Shown one piece after another: positions 33,152 through 41,982 of a DNA stretch of 64,000 nucleotides. Position 1 is the stretch's first letter, and every line of letters begins with the position of its first letter. Under the pieces are notes generated by a model. It was not told the DNA's origin. It ran no database searches and was given only the letters and a program-made list of their open reading frames with translations. This DNA is from an uncultured Bacteroidota bacterium (GTDB taxonomy: Bacteria; Bacteroidota; Bacteroidia; Flavobacteriales; Flavobacteriaceae): assembly GCA_902613595.1 (NCBI GenBank), contig CACMHY010000006.1, positions 1 through 64,000 of the forward strand. The letters are read 5' to 3'. A program made the position numbers and the translations under genes.

Positions 33152-34246
33152 ATGAAAGCAGGGATAGTAGGTTTACCAAATGTTGGGAAATCAACATTGT
33201 TTAATTGTTTATCTAATGCTAAAGCACAGAGCGCAAACTTTCCATTTTGTACTATAGAGCCAAACGTAGGTGTTGTTAATGTACCTGATCTTAGACTTCA
33301 AAAGCTTGCAAAGCTTGTTAAACCTCAGAAAGTAATTCCAGCAACTGTAGAAATTGTAGATATAGCAGGATTGGTAAAGGGGGCTAGTAAAGGAGAAGGA
33401 TTGGGGAATCAGTTTTTAGCTAACATTCGAGAAACTGACGCGATAATTCATGTATTGAGATGCTTTGATGATGAAAATATTTCTCATGTTGATGGATCTG
33501 TAGACCCTAAAAGAGATAAAGAAACCATAGATATTGAATTACAGCTTAAAGACTTAGAGACTATTGAAAATAGACTAAATAAAGTAGGTCGTTCAGCTCG
33601 ATCAGGAAACAAGGATTCAATCAAAGAGAATAATATACTGATGCAAATCCGAGAAACACTTCAACAATCAAAAAATGTCCGAATTATGGATATAAATGAA
33701 AAGGACAGGATTGAATATGTGCAACCCTTACAATTAATAACTGATAAACCTGTATTATATGTTTGCAATGTGGATGAGGCTTCAGCAAGTCAAGGAAACA
33801 ATTATGTTGAAATAGTTAAAGAATTTGCAAATTCAGAAAAAACTAAGTTTTTATTTTTAGCAGTTAATATTGAAGCTGATATTAATGAATTAGAGAGTTT
33901 TGAGGAAAGATTACTTTTTTTAGAGGACTTGGGTCTTAAAGAGGCAGGAGCATCAAAATTGATAAGATCTGCGTATAACCTTTTAAACAGACAAACATAT
34001 TTTACTGCCGGTGAAAAAGAAGTTCGTGCTTGGACTATACCAGTTGGTGCTTCAGCACCAGAGGCTGCTGGTGTAATACATACTGATTTTGAAAGTGGTT
34101 TTATAAAAGCTGAGGTAATAAGTTTTAGTGACTACATTCAATATGGATCAGAAATTAAAGTAAAAGAGGCGGGTAAAATTAGGGTAGAGGGAAAAGAATA
34201 TTTAGTAAAGGATGGGGATGTTATTCATTTTCGATTCAATGTATAA
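33152..34246 (+). CDS. ychF: Ribosome-binding ATPase YchF
   Basis: I choose the ATG at 33152 (MKAGIVGLPNVGKST), one codon after an in-frame TTG. The protein has an OBG-type G domain with an altered G4 (NVDE, in place of NKxD), which explains ATP preference, the LRCFDD segment, and a C-terminal TGS domain (AWTIPVGASAPEAAGVIHTDFESGFIKAEV, ending VIHFRFNV). Length (364) is typical. Conserved across bacteria and associated with ribosomes and redox stress. Confidence 0.97.
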   Translation: MKAGIVGLPNVGKSTLFNCLSNAKAQSANFPFCTIEPNVGVVNVPDLRLQKLAKLVKPQKVIPATVEIVDIAGLVKGASKGEGLGNQFLANIRETDAIIHVLRCFDDENISHVDGSVDPKRDKETIDIELQLKDLETIENRLNKVGRSARSGNKDSIKENNILMQIRETLQQSKNVRIMDINEKDRIEYVQPLQLITDKPVLYVCNVDEASASQGNNYVEIVKEFANSEKTKFLFLAVNIEADINELESFEERLLFLEDLGLKEAGASKLIRSAYNLLNRQTYFTAGEKEVRAWTIPVGASAPEAAGVIHTDFESGFIKAEVISFSDYIQYGSEIKVKEAGKIRVEGKEYLVKDGDVIHFRFNV

Positions 34247-34278
34247 TTCTAGCAGGGGTGTTTTTTAAAATATAATTT

Positions 34279-34608
34279 TTAAATGGATAAAGAATCGTAG
34301 ACTTTTACTTTCTCCCATAAGTGTTTAGCTTCTTCAATAAACAAAAGATGGTGAGGATCAATTTGATATTTATTTTGATCCTCCAAAGAAGGAAAATTCA
34401 CAATATAACAATAAGTATAGGAGCTATCAACCACATCGCGTTGTTCAGAATCTGCAGGAGTTCCCAAGTGACATGATATTGACAGATGGTTATTTCGAAT
34501 TAATTTTTTTATGGCATTTTCAAATTTGAATCTATCTTTTTTATTGTTAGGATTTTTCAACCAAAACAAAACTGTGTGATATAATGTAGTATTGGATTTT
34601 AATGACAT
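34279..34608 (-). CDS. Dabb (stress-response dimeric barrel) domain protein
   Basis: 109 residues with TLYHTVLFWLKNPNNKKDRFKFENAIKKL and SYTYCYIVNFPSLEDQNKYQIDPHHLLFIEEAKHLWEKVKVYDS, the ferredoxin-like dimeric alpha/beta barrel (Dabb) pattern. Enzymatic role unknown. A single gene between ychF (convergent) and parE (divergent). Confidence 0.8.
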   Translation of the reverse strand: MSLKSNTTLYHTVLFWLKNPNNKKDRFKFENAIKKLIRNNHLSISCHLGTPADSEQRDVVDSSYTYCYIVNFPSLEDQNKYQIDPHHLLFIEEAKHLWEKVKVYDSLSI

Positions 34609-34779
34609 TATTATTTTTTCGATAAATGTAAACTATTTAATGTCAAAATAAATAATTAAAAATGTGGCTCGCTAATATCAGTTTCCAACTATTAACTTTT
34701 TAACAATATTGTCATGTCGATTGTTGATTTCTTGGGGGATAAACAGGTTTTCTTTAATAAAGCAATAATTATATTAGCA

Positions 34780-36660
34780 ATGAATTCCATGAAAAATACA
34801 AGCACCTACACAGAAGATAATATTCGATCTCTTGATTGGAAAGAGCACATTAGGTTACGTCCTGGAATGTATATTGGAAAGCTTGGTGACGGTTCCTCCC
34901 CTGACGACGGAATTTATATACTATTGAAAGAAATTTTGGATAACTGTATCGACGAGTTTGTTATGGGTGCGGGCAAAACTATAGAAATAATTATCAATGA
35001 AAACAATGTAAGTGTCCGTGATTACGGAAGAGGAATCCCTTTAGGTAAAGTAATTGACGTTGTTTCAAAGATGAATACTGGAGGTAAATATGATTCTCGA
35101 GCATTTAAAAAGTCAGTAGGTCTTAATGGTGTTGGGACTAAGGCAGTTAATGCCTTATCTGAAACTTTTGTTGTTGAGTCAATAAGGGAGAATCAGACAA
35201 AGAAAGTAAAATTTGAGTTTGGAATAGTTACAGAAGATTCTCCATTGGAAAAATCTAACAAGCGAAGAGGCACCAAAGTAATTTTTTCGCCAGATAGAAA
35301 AATATTTAAAAATTTTAAATATAGACCAGAATATGTCGAGCGCATGATTAAAAATTATGTTTTTCTTAATCCTGGTTTGACAATTGACTTTAATGGCGAA
35401 AAGTTTTTCTCTGAAAACGGTTTAAAGGACCTCTTAGAAGATCAGTCAAACGAAAAAGACATATTATACTCAATCATTCACCTTAGAGGTGAAGATATAG
35501 AAATTGCGATTACGCACAGTAAAACTCAATACAGTGAAGAATACCATTCTTTTGTAAATGGCCAGCATACTACCCAAGGTGGAACACACCAAGCAGCATT
35601 TAGAGAAGGTTTGGTAAAAACAATCAGAGAACATTTTGGCAAAAACTTTGAGGCAGCTGATATTAGGAAATCTATAATTGCTGCGTTAAGTATTAAAGTC
35701 ATGGAGCCTGTTTTTGAATCGCAGACTAAGACAAAGCTAGGATCAACTGAAATGGGTGATGGATTACCATCGGTTAGAAGTTATATAATCGATTTTTTAA
35801 ACAATGAATTAGATAATTTTTTACACAAAAATCAGGATGTAGCAGAGTTAATTTTGAAAAAAATTCTACAGGCAGAAAAAGAACGAAAAGAACTTTCAGG
35901 AATAAGAAAACTCGCAAGAGAAAGGGCTAAAAAAGCAAACCTGCATAACAAAAAATTAAGAGACTGTCGTGTTCATCTTTCAGATTTAAAAAAAGATCAT
36001 AGGCTTGACTCTACTTTATTCATTACAGAAGGAGACTCAGCGAGTGGCTCAATTACTAAGTCAAGAGATGTAAATACACAAGCTGTTTTTAGTTTAAGGG
36101 GTAAACCTTTGAATAGTTTTGGGATGAGTAAAAAAATTGTTTATGAAAATGAGGAATTTAACCTGCTGCAAGCAGCTCTTAATATTGAGGAAAGTTTAGA
36201 AAACTTGCGTTATAATAATATTGTTATTGCTACAGATGCTGATGTAGATGGAATGCATATTCGATTACTTTTAATTACATTTTTTTTACAATTTTTTCCT
36301 GAACTCATAAAGGAGGGGCACCTGTATATTTTACAAACACCATTATTTCGTGTTCGTAATAAAAAGGAGACAATATATTGTTATAATGAGGATGAAAGAA
36401 AAGAAGCATTAGTAAAGCTCAAAGGCAAACCAGAAATCACAAGATTTAAGGGCCTTGGCGAGATATCTCCTGATGAGTTTAAATATTTTATTGGTGATGA
36501 CATAAGATTAGATCCTGTGATGCTAGACAAACAGACGACTATAGAAGAATTACTTCTTTTTTATATGGGGAAAAACACTCCTGATCGTCAAAAATTTATA
36601 ATTAATAATCTTAAGGTAGAACTTGATTACGCTGAAGAAATAATTGAATTAGCTAAGTGA
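34780..36660 (+). CDS. parE: DNA topoisomerase IV subunit B
   Basis: Start is placed at 34780 ([33 protein letters not shown]); the ATG at 34789 is equally likely, while 34714 adds a non-family hydrophobic stretch. It has the GHKL ATPase domain ([38 protein letters not shown]), the TOPRIM motif ([24 protein letters not shown]) and a short C-terminus. With the following parC-like gene four bases downstream it forms the decatenating type II topoisomerase. The pairing and the partner's sequence favour ParE over GyrB. Confidence 0.93.
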   Translation: MNSMKNTSTYTEDNIRSLDWKEHIRLRPGMYIGKLGDGSSPDDGIYILLKEILDNCIDEFVMGAGKTIEIIINENNVSVRDYGRGIPLGKVIDVVSKMNTGGKYDSRAFKKSVGLNGVGTKAVNALSETFVVESIRENQTKKVKFEFGIVTEDSPLEKSNKRRGTKVIFSPDRKIFKNFKYRPEYVERMIKNYVFLNPGLTIDFNGEKFFSENGLKDLLEDQSNEKDILYSIIHLRGEDIEIAITHSKTQYSEEYHSFVNGQHTTQGGTHQAAFREGLVKTIREHFGKNFEAADIRKSIIAALSIKVMEPVFESQTKTKLGSTEMGDGLPSVRSYIIDFLNNELDNFLHKNQDVAELILKKILQAEKERKELSGIRKLARERAKKANLHNKKLRDCRVHLSDLKKDHRLDSTLFITEGDSASGSITKSRDVNTQAVFSLRGKPLNSFGMSKKIVYENEEFNLLQAALNIEESLENLRYNNIVIATDADVDGMHIRLLLITFFLQFFPELIKEGHLYILQTPLFRVRNKKETIYCYNEDERKEALVKLKGKPEITRFKGLGEISPDEFKYFIGDDIRLDPVMLDKQTTIEELLLFYMGKNTPDRQKFIINNLKVELDYAEEIIELAK

Positions 36661-36664
36661 AGAT

Positions 36665-39247
36665 ATGAATGAAGATGGAAATTTTATAAACTCAGAAGAA
36701 TCGGTTGCCCTGAAAAGAGTTACTGGAATGTATAAGGATTGGTTTTTGGATTATGCCTCATATGTAATTTTAGAGAGGGCTGTTCCTGCAATTGAAGATG
36801 GGCTTAAGCCTGTCCAAAGAAGAATCTTACATTCAATGAAAGACCTTGATGATGGCCGATACAATAAAGTTGCAAATATTGTTGGTCACTCAATGCAATA
36901 CCATCCACACGGTGACGCAAGTATTGGAGATGCAATGGTCCAAATTGCTCAAAAAGAGTTATTAATTGATATGCAGGGAAATTGGGGGAATATTTTGACT
37001 GGAGACGGAGCTGCAGCATCCAGATATATTGAGGCTAGACTGTCTAAATTTGCTTTAGAAGTAGTTTTTAGTCCAAAAGTTACTCAGTGGCAGCTTTCTT
37101 ATGACGGGAGGAAAAAAGAACCAATTCATTTACCAGTAAAGTTCCCATTATTACTTGCACAGGGAGCTGAAGGGATAGCAGTTGGGCTTTCAACAAAAAT
37201 TTTGCCCCATAATTTTAACGAACTTTTAAATGCAAGTGTTAATTATCTAAAAGGAAAAAAAATTACTTTATATCCTGATTTCCAAACAGGTGGTATTATA
37301 GATGTTCAAAATTATAACGATGGAAATCGTGGTGGTAAAGTTAGAGTTCGTGCACGTATCAGTAAAATGGATAAAAATACCTTAGTTATTAATGAGATTC
37401 CTTATGGTACAAATACTTCATCATTAATAGATAGTATACTAAAGGCAAATGATAATGGGAAAATTAAAATTAAGAGGATTGAAGATAATACATCGTCCAA
37501 AGTTGAAATTTTAGTACATCTACCTAATGACATTTCCCCAGACAAAACAATAGATGCACTTTATGCCTTTACTTCTTGTGAAAATTCAGTTTCACCATTG
37601 GGCTGCCTAATTATTGATAATAAACCCAATTTTATGGGTGTTTCGGATATGCTTAAAATATCTACCGATCACACCGTCCAGCTTCTAAAGATGGAATTAG
37701 AAGTTCAATTATCAGATTTAGAAGATCAATGGCACAATGCCTCTTTAGAGAGAATTTTTATTGAAAATAAAATCTATCGAGATATTGAAGCTGCTGAAAC
37801 ATGGGAAGAGGTAATTTTCAAGATACAAATTGGTTTAAAGCCCTTTACGACGAATCTAAAACGAAATGTTGTTGAGGATGACATAATTAGGCTTACTGAA
37901 ATTAAAATTAAGAGAATTTCAAAATTTGATTTAGATAAGGCGCAACAAAAAATCGAAATACTTGAAACAGATATAGAGGAGGTTAAAAATAATCTTAACC
38001 ATATAATTGATTATACAGTAAGATATTTCAATCATTTAAAAAAATCTTATGGAACGAATAGAGAAAGAAAATCTGAAATAAGAATTTTTGATGATGTCGA
38101 TGCAAGAAAGGTAGTTACTAGGAACCAAAAACTCTACATGAATAAGGAAGAGGGTTTTATAGGAACCTCCCTAAGAAAAGATCTACTAGTATGTGAATGT
38201 TCAGATATTGACGACATTATAGTATTTACTAAAGACGGAAAAATGCAAGTTGTTAAGGTAGATACTAAAGTTTTTGTTGGTAAAAATATCGAATATGCTG
38301 CCGTTTTTAAAAAGAAAGACCAACGCACTATATATAATATGATTTATAGAGATGGGAAGAAAGGGACTTCGTTTATAAAACGTTTTGCTGTTACTGGAGT
38401 TACTCGCGATAAAATATATGATTTAACTCAAGGGAAGCCTCACTCTGAAGTACTTTATTTTTCAGCAAATGCTAATGGAGAAGCCGAAATAGTTTCAATC
38501 TTACTAAAAAATACAGGAAGTATAAAGAAACTAAAATGGGATTTAGATTTCGCTGATCTGCAAATAAAAAATCGTGCAGTTAGAGGTAATACAGTTACCA
38601 AATATTTTATTAAAAAGGTAGAATTAAAAGAGAAAGGCATATCAACACTTCAACCTAGAAAAATTTGGTTTGACAGAACGGTTTTTAGATTAAATTTAGA
38701 AGAAAGAGGTGATCTTTTAGGGGAATTCAAAGGTGACGACAAATTAATCGTCTCAACCACGAAAGGAACAATTAAAGTATTTACCCCTGATATGTCTCTA
38801 CATTTTGAGGAATCAGTCGATAAAATTGAAAAGTGGTATCCTAAAAAACCTCTCACTGCAATTTATTTTGACCCTGGAAAGCAAAGATATTTTATGAAGA
38901 GATTTGTTGTTGAAAACACTAATCGTGAGGATAGTTTTGTTGTTAATAAAGGTGAACTTATATACTTTTGCTCTGATTGGAAACCATTTCTTAGAATTAT
39001 TTTTGAAAAACCTAGAGGAAAAGATCCAATTCCAAATTTAGAAGTTGATGTTGAAAACTTTATTTCTGTTAAGGGGTTCAAAGCTCAAGGAAATCTGTTA
39101 ACCAAGAAAAAAATCAAAAAAGTAGAGCTTATTAACTCATCAAAATATGAGGAAATAGAACAAACAAATCCCCTTGAAATAGAGGTATCAAATGATGAAA
39201 CAGTCAATGCAAGCGACGACACTAGTCAAATCACTTTAGATATATAG
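36665..39247 (+). CDS. parC: DNA topoisomerase IV subunit A
   Basis: 860 residues. The catalytic Tyr lies in AAASRYIEARLS after the QLR-like GNWGNILTGDG; LKPVQRRILHSM and HPHGDASIGDAMV mark the breakage-reunion domain. The C-terminal beta-pinwheel lacks a GyrA box and ends in an acidic tail, fitting ParC of Bacteroidota (GyrA is longer and has a box). Follows parE by four bases, so the subunits are made from one transcript. Confidence 0.93.
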   Translation: MNEDGNFINSEESVALKRVTGMYKDWFLDYASYVILERAVPAIEDGLKPVQRRILHSMKDLDDGRYNKVANIVGHSMQYHPHGDASIGDAMVQIAQKELLIDMQGNWGNILTGDGAAASRYIEARLSKFALEVVFSPKVTQWQLSYDGRKKEPIHLPVKFPLLLAQGAEGIAVGLSTKILPHNFNELLNASVNYLKGKKITLYPDFQTGGIIDVQNYNDGNRGGKVRVRARISKMDKNTLVINEIPYGTNTSSLIDSILKANDNGKIKIKRIEDNTSSKVEILVHLPNDISPDKTIDALYAFTSCENSVSPLGCLIIDNKPNFMGVSDMLKISTDHTVQLLKMELEVQLSDLEDQWHNASLERIFIENKIYRDIEAAETWEEVIFKIQIGLKPFTTNLKRNVVEDDIIRLTEIKIKRISKFDLDKAQQKIEILETDIEEVKNNLNHIIDYTVRYFNHLKKSYGTNRERKSEIRIFDDVDARKVVTRNQKLYMNKEEGFIGTSLRKDLLVCECSDIDDIIVFTKDGKMQVVKVDTKVFVGKNIEYAAVFKKKDQRTIYNMIYRDGKKGTSFIKRFAVTGVTRDKIYDLTQGKPHSEVLYFSANANGEAEIVSILLKNTGSIKKLKWDLDFADLQIKNRAVRGNTVTKYFIKKVELKEKGISTLQPRKIWFDRTVFRLNLEERGDLLGEFKGDDKLIVSTTKGTIKVFTPDMSLHFEESVDKIEKWYPKKPLTAIYFDPGKQRYFMKRFVVENTNREDSFVVNKGELIYFCSDWKPFLRIIFEKPRGKDPIPNLEVDVENFISVKGFKAQGNLLTKKKIKKVELINSSKYEEIEQTNPLEIEVSNDETVNASDDTSQITLDI

Positions 39248-39293
39248 AATTATTAATGTTAACTAGATTGATATTTTATAGCGGGTAGTTAAA

Positions 39294-39671
39294 TCAATTT
39301 ATTTTTTCAATCTTTCCCTTTTTTTTATTTTTTCTGTCACCGACAAGTGAATATTCAAAATTGTAGCTGTTTTGGTTAGTGCTTAAGATTCTAATTTGAA
39401 TAGGTCTTTTTTCATTATAGTTATCTGCATTTAATTTGGTCAAAATACACTCACAATCATTAACCCATCGAATTTTTGCAGTATCGATTATACCGTCAAA
39501 AAATTCTATTTCATATAAAGAATCTCTTACGAAATATGATGTTTTTATTTCATTGTTAATTACATGACTAAATTTAAATTTTCCTTCATGAAAAGGCATG
39601 CAATTCCTTTCTAGAGAGTAGCAAGAAAAAAATATAATTATGAGAAAATAATATACTTTGTAATTCATCAA
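39294..39671 (-). CDS. Small predicted lipoprotein next to the topoisomerase IV genes
   Basis: 125 residues; start could be the first or second Met. An N-terminal hydrophobic stretch ends in FFSC, a plausible lipobox, followed by a beta-rich domain with GKFKFSHVINNEIKTSYFVRDS and AKIRWVNDCECILTKLN. I recall this small family beside parC in many Flavobacteriia, sometimes wrongly named topoisomerase IV by adjacency. Probably periplasmic or outer-membrane facing; function unknown. Convergent with parC; follows the XRE regulator by ten bases. Confidence 0.65.
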   Translation of the reverse strand: MMNYKVYYFLIIIFFSCYSLERNCMPFHEGKFKFSHVINNEIKTSYFVRDSLYEIEFFDGIIDTAKIRWVNDCECILTKLNADNYNEKRPIQIRILSTNQNSYNFEYSLVGDRKNKKKGKIEKIN

Positions 39672-39681
39672 AACAAAAATA

Positions 39682-40086
39682 TCAAGATTTTGGTGAAAAT
39701 GTTAAAAAGCTACCGTCCTTATATATTTGTATAATTTGAACTACATCAGAATTTGTTTTAATCTCCATTGGACTCTTTTTATTGGTTAAAACATTTGGTG
39801 ATTTTTTTAAATCTGAGTCTATTTTAGTTTTGACAAATTTACTATCAGATTTTGAAGAAGGGGAGGGCATGAGTTTATTATCAAATAATAACCAGTCAAG
39901 AGTCACTTCTTCAAAGCTATTCACAATTTTTAAAATAAAATCTAAGCTAGGTTTATTTCTTTTCGACATAATATGTGAAACAGATGAACGCTGAACCCCA
40001 ATTTGTTCAGCAAATGAGGCAGAATTTAAATTGTTACTTATCATTATCTCATTTAGACGTGAAATGAAAAAATCTATGTTTAACAT
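39682..40086 (-). CDS. XRE-family helix-turn-helix regulator
   Basis: 134 residues. Residues ~7-65 form a Cro/CI-type HTH (NSASFAEQIGVQRSSVSHIMSKRNKPSLDFILKIV), followed by a low-complexity Ser/Lys-rich linker and a short C-terminal segment. It is upstream of the lipoprotein gene and divergent from the M14 peptidase gene; the 251-base gap between holds a 14-bp inverted repeat and three TTTACA repeats, likely operator DNA for this protein or another regulator. Confidence 0.85.
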   Translation of the reverse strand: MLNIDFFISRLNEIMISNNLNSASFAEQIGVQRSSVSHIMSKRNKPSLDFILKIVNSFEEVTLDWLLFDNKLMPSPSSKSDSKFVKTKIDSDLKKSPNVLTNKKSPMEIKTNSDVVQIIQIYKDGSFLTFSPKS

Positions 40087-40203
40087 TGTGAATTTTTAAA
40101 GTTTATTCTTCAATTTATTAAATTAATTTTAATAAAACAAGTCTTATTATATTGAATATATACTTCATATATTTTATATAAATACTTGAAAAACAACAAC
40201 ATA

Positions 40204-40248
40204 AACTACTAAATTTATAATTCGTACACATTTGTAAATTTAGTAGTT
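40204..40248. promoter_or_regulatory. Perfect 14-bp inverted repeat between divergent genes
   Basis: AACTACTAAATTTA (40204-40217) and TAAATTTAGTAGTT (40235-40248) are exact reverse complements around 17 bases. The site lies 117 bases from the XRE gene start and 89 bases from the M14 peptidase start. It could be a dimeric operator or, as RNA, a stable hairpin. Confidence 0.65.
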
Positions 40249-40286
40249 ACATATAATAAAAAATGAATTCTGTTGAATTAATACAT

Positions 40287-40321
40287 GTTTACATATGTTT
40301 ACAAATCGTTGTTTACATTTG
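40287..40321 (+). promoter_or_regulatory. Three GTTTACA repeats and -7 box upstream of the M14 peptidase gene
   Basis: GTTTACA occurs at 40287-40293, 40297-40303 and 40311-40317, the first two exactly ten bases apart (same helix face). The third overlaps TACATTTG (40314-40321), an exact TAnnTTTG box 16 bases before the ATG. A protein binding these repeats would block this promoter. Confidence 0.45.
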
Positions 40322-40337
40322 TATGTATAGTTTGTAG

Positions 40338-41435
40338 ATGAATTATAAAAGATATTTCCCTCCATCTTATTTAGAAGAACAATTAAAAAATTTTAATTCT
40401 AATGTTAAAAGAACTGTTCTTGGAACATCTGTGAATGGTCTACCGGTCTATCAATTGCAAATTGGTAATGGTGATCAAAATATTTTGATGTGGTCTCAGA
40501 TGCATGGAAATGAAACGACTACTACAATAGCTTTGTTAGATTTTATTTCGTGGGTATTAAAGCCTCAGCAGTCTGAATTTTTAAAGTTTTTTAGTTTTTT
40601 TATTATTCCCCAACTAAATCCTGATGGATCTAAATTATATACTCGCGAAAATTTTAACGGTGTTGATTTAAATCGTGATGCAATCCATTTAAGTCAACCT
40701 GAAAGTATAATACTTCGTAATGCATATGAGAAAATTTTACCACAGTATGCTATTAATCTTCATGGGCAAAGAACCATTTATGGCTCTGGGCCTGAAGGCC
40801 CCCCAGCAACAATTTCGTTTCTCTCTCCAAGCGCTGACTCGAAAAAGTCAATTACCTCTTCAAGAACGAAAGCTATGATTGCTATTGCTTCAATTAGAAA
40901 TGAATTAGAAAAACAGCTTTCGGGAGCGATAAGTCGTTATGATGACCAATTTAATCCTAACTGTGTTGGAGATTATTTCTCAAAATGTGGGACTCCAACT
41001 ATTTTATTTGAAGCAGGGCATTATATGAAAGATTATTTTAGGGTCAAAGTAAGGCTTTTTGTCCTAGAAGCATACAAAATCTTATTTAAGCATCTTATGC
41101 TGAAATCAAACGAAGGTTCAGTTGAATCTTACCTTTCCATTCCCCAAAACACAAGTAATTATGTTGACTTAATTGTAAGTAATATCACAATAAAAGAGGA
41201 TAAAAATCTATATAAAAATCAACAGTTAGCAATTCAATATATTGAGAAATTGAAAAATCAAAAGATAATTTTTTTACCCTCCCTTGTGACTTATGGAAAA
41301 AATTTAAAATTAAAAGCGCATAATTTTCTTGATTTTACTGATGTTAAAAAGGACAATTACATTATTTTCAAAAAAGGCGCAATTATAAATACCGACCCAT
41401 TTAATAAATTATTTTCATTAAACACGTTTATTTAA
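40338..41435 (+). CDS. M14-family zinc carboxypeptidase
   Basis: 365 residues. MHGNETTTT holds the zinc ligands His56 and Glu59; INLHGQRTIYGSG supplies the third His; ILFEAGHYMKDY carries the likely catalytic Glu; NPDGSKLYTRENFNGVDLNRDA is the substrate-binding stretch of the family. No signal peptide, so probably cytoplasmic, unlike secreted carboxypeptidases. The substrate (peptide or acyl-amino acid) is unknown. It is divergent from an XRE regulator and precedes the lrp-ppc pair. Confidence 0.85.
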   Translation: MNYKRYFPPSYLEEQLKNFNSNVKRTVLGTSVNGLPVYQLQIGNGDQNILMWSQMHGNETTTTIALLDFISWVLKPQQSEFLKFFSFFIIPQLNPDGSKLYTRENFNGVDLNRDAIHLSQPESIILRNAYEKILPQYAINLHGQRTIYGSGPEGPPATISFLSPSADSKKSITSSRTKAMIAIASIRNELEKQLSGAISRYDDQFNPNCVGDYFSKCGTPTILFEAGHYMKDYFRVKVRLFVLEAYKILFKHLMLKSNEGSVESYLSIPQNTSNYVDLIVSNITIKEDKNLYKNQQLAIQYIEKLKNQKIIFLPSLVTYGKNLKLKAHNFLDFTDVKKDNYIIFKKGAIINTDPFNKLFSLNTFI

Positions 41436-41469
41436 AGAATTATTCTCAATAAAAAACAAATATTATCAT

Positions 41470-41477
41470 TAAATTTG
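41470..41477 (+). promoter_or_regulatory. -7 box (TAAATTTG) of the lrp-ppc pair
   Basis: TAAATTTG exactly matches TAnnTTTG and lies 22 bases before the Lrp-family start codon. No -33 element is clear. Confidence 0.4.
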
Positions 41478-41499
41478 CATTCATTTCAAACATATAAAA

Positions 41500-41982
41500 A
41501 TGAGTAAAGTAACCTTAGACGAAATAGATCACCAAATTCTCGACATACTTATTGATAATACTCGCATCCCTTTCACTGATATTTCAAAGCGTCTTTTAAT
41601 CTCAGCAGGAACTGTACATGTTCGAGTAAAAAAAATGGAAGAAGCAGGAATAATTAAAGGATCATCTTTAAATCTTGATTACGTTAAACTAGGTTATTCC
41701 TTTATAGCATACGTTGGTATATTTTTGGAAAAAACCGCTGCAACCGAACAAGTTCTTAATTCCTTAAAGCAAATTCCCTTTATAACTGTGGCTCATATAA
41801 CTACAGGAAAATTCAATGTTTTTTGTAAGGTTCGAGCACGTGATACTCATCATGCAAAAGACATAATATTTATGATCGATGATGTTGAGGGCGTTTCAAG
41901 AACTGAAACAATGATTTCCCTAGAAGAAAGTATAAATGATAAAAAAAGGTTAATGCATCATATTTTTAATGAATTAAATTGA
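41500..41982 (+). CDS. Lrp/AsnC-family transcriptional regulator
   Basis: 160 residues: an N-terminal HTH (LDEIDHQILDILIDNTRIPFTDISKRLLISAGTVHVRVKKMEEAGIIKG) and a C-terminal RAM ligand-binding domain (YVGIFLEKTAATEQVL through GKFNVFCKVRARD). It probably senses an amino acid. The stop shares bases with the ppc start (TGATG), so regulator and PEP carboxylase are translationally coupled; control of ppc is a reasonable inference. Confidence 0.93.
   Translation: MSKVTLDEIDHQILDILIDNTRIPFTDISKRLLISAGTVHVRVKKMEEAGIIKGSSLNLDYVKLGYSFIAYVGIFLEKTAATEQVLNSLKQIPFITVAHITTGKFNVFCKVRARDTHHAKDIIFMIDDVEGVSRTETMISLEESINDKKRLMHHIFNELN

Noticed and set aside
34714-34779. Upstream start for parE
   Set aside because: The extra residues are hydrophobic and unlike the family's N-terminus, which begins near [13 protein letters not shown].
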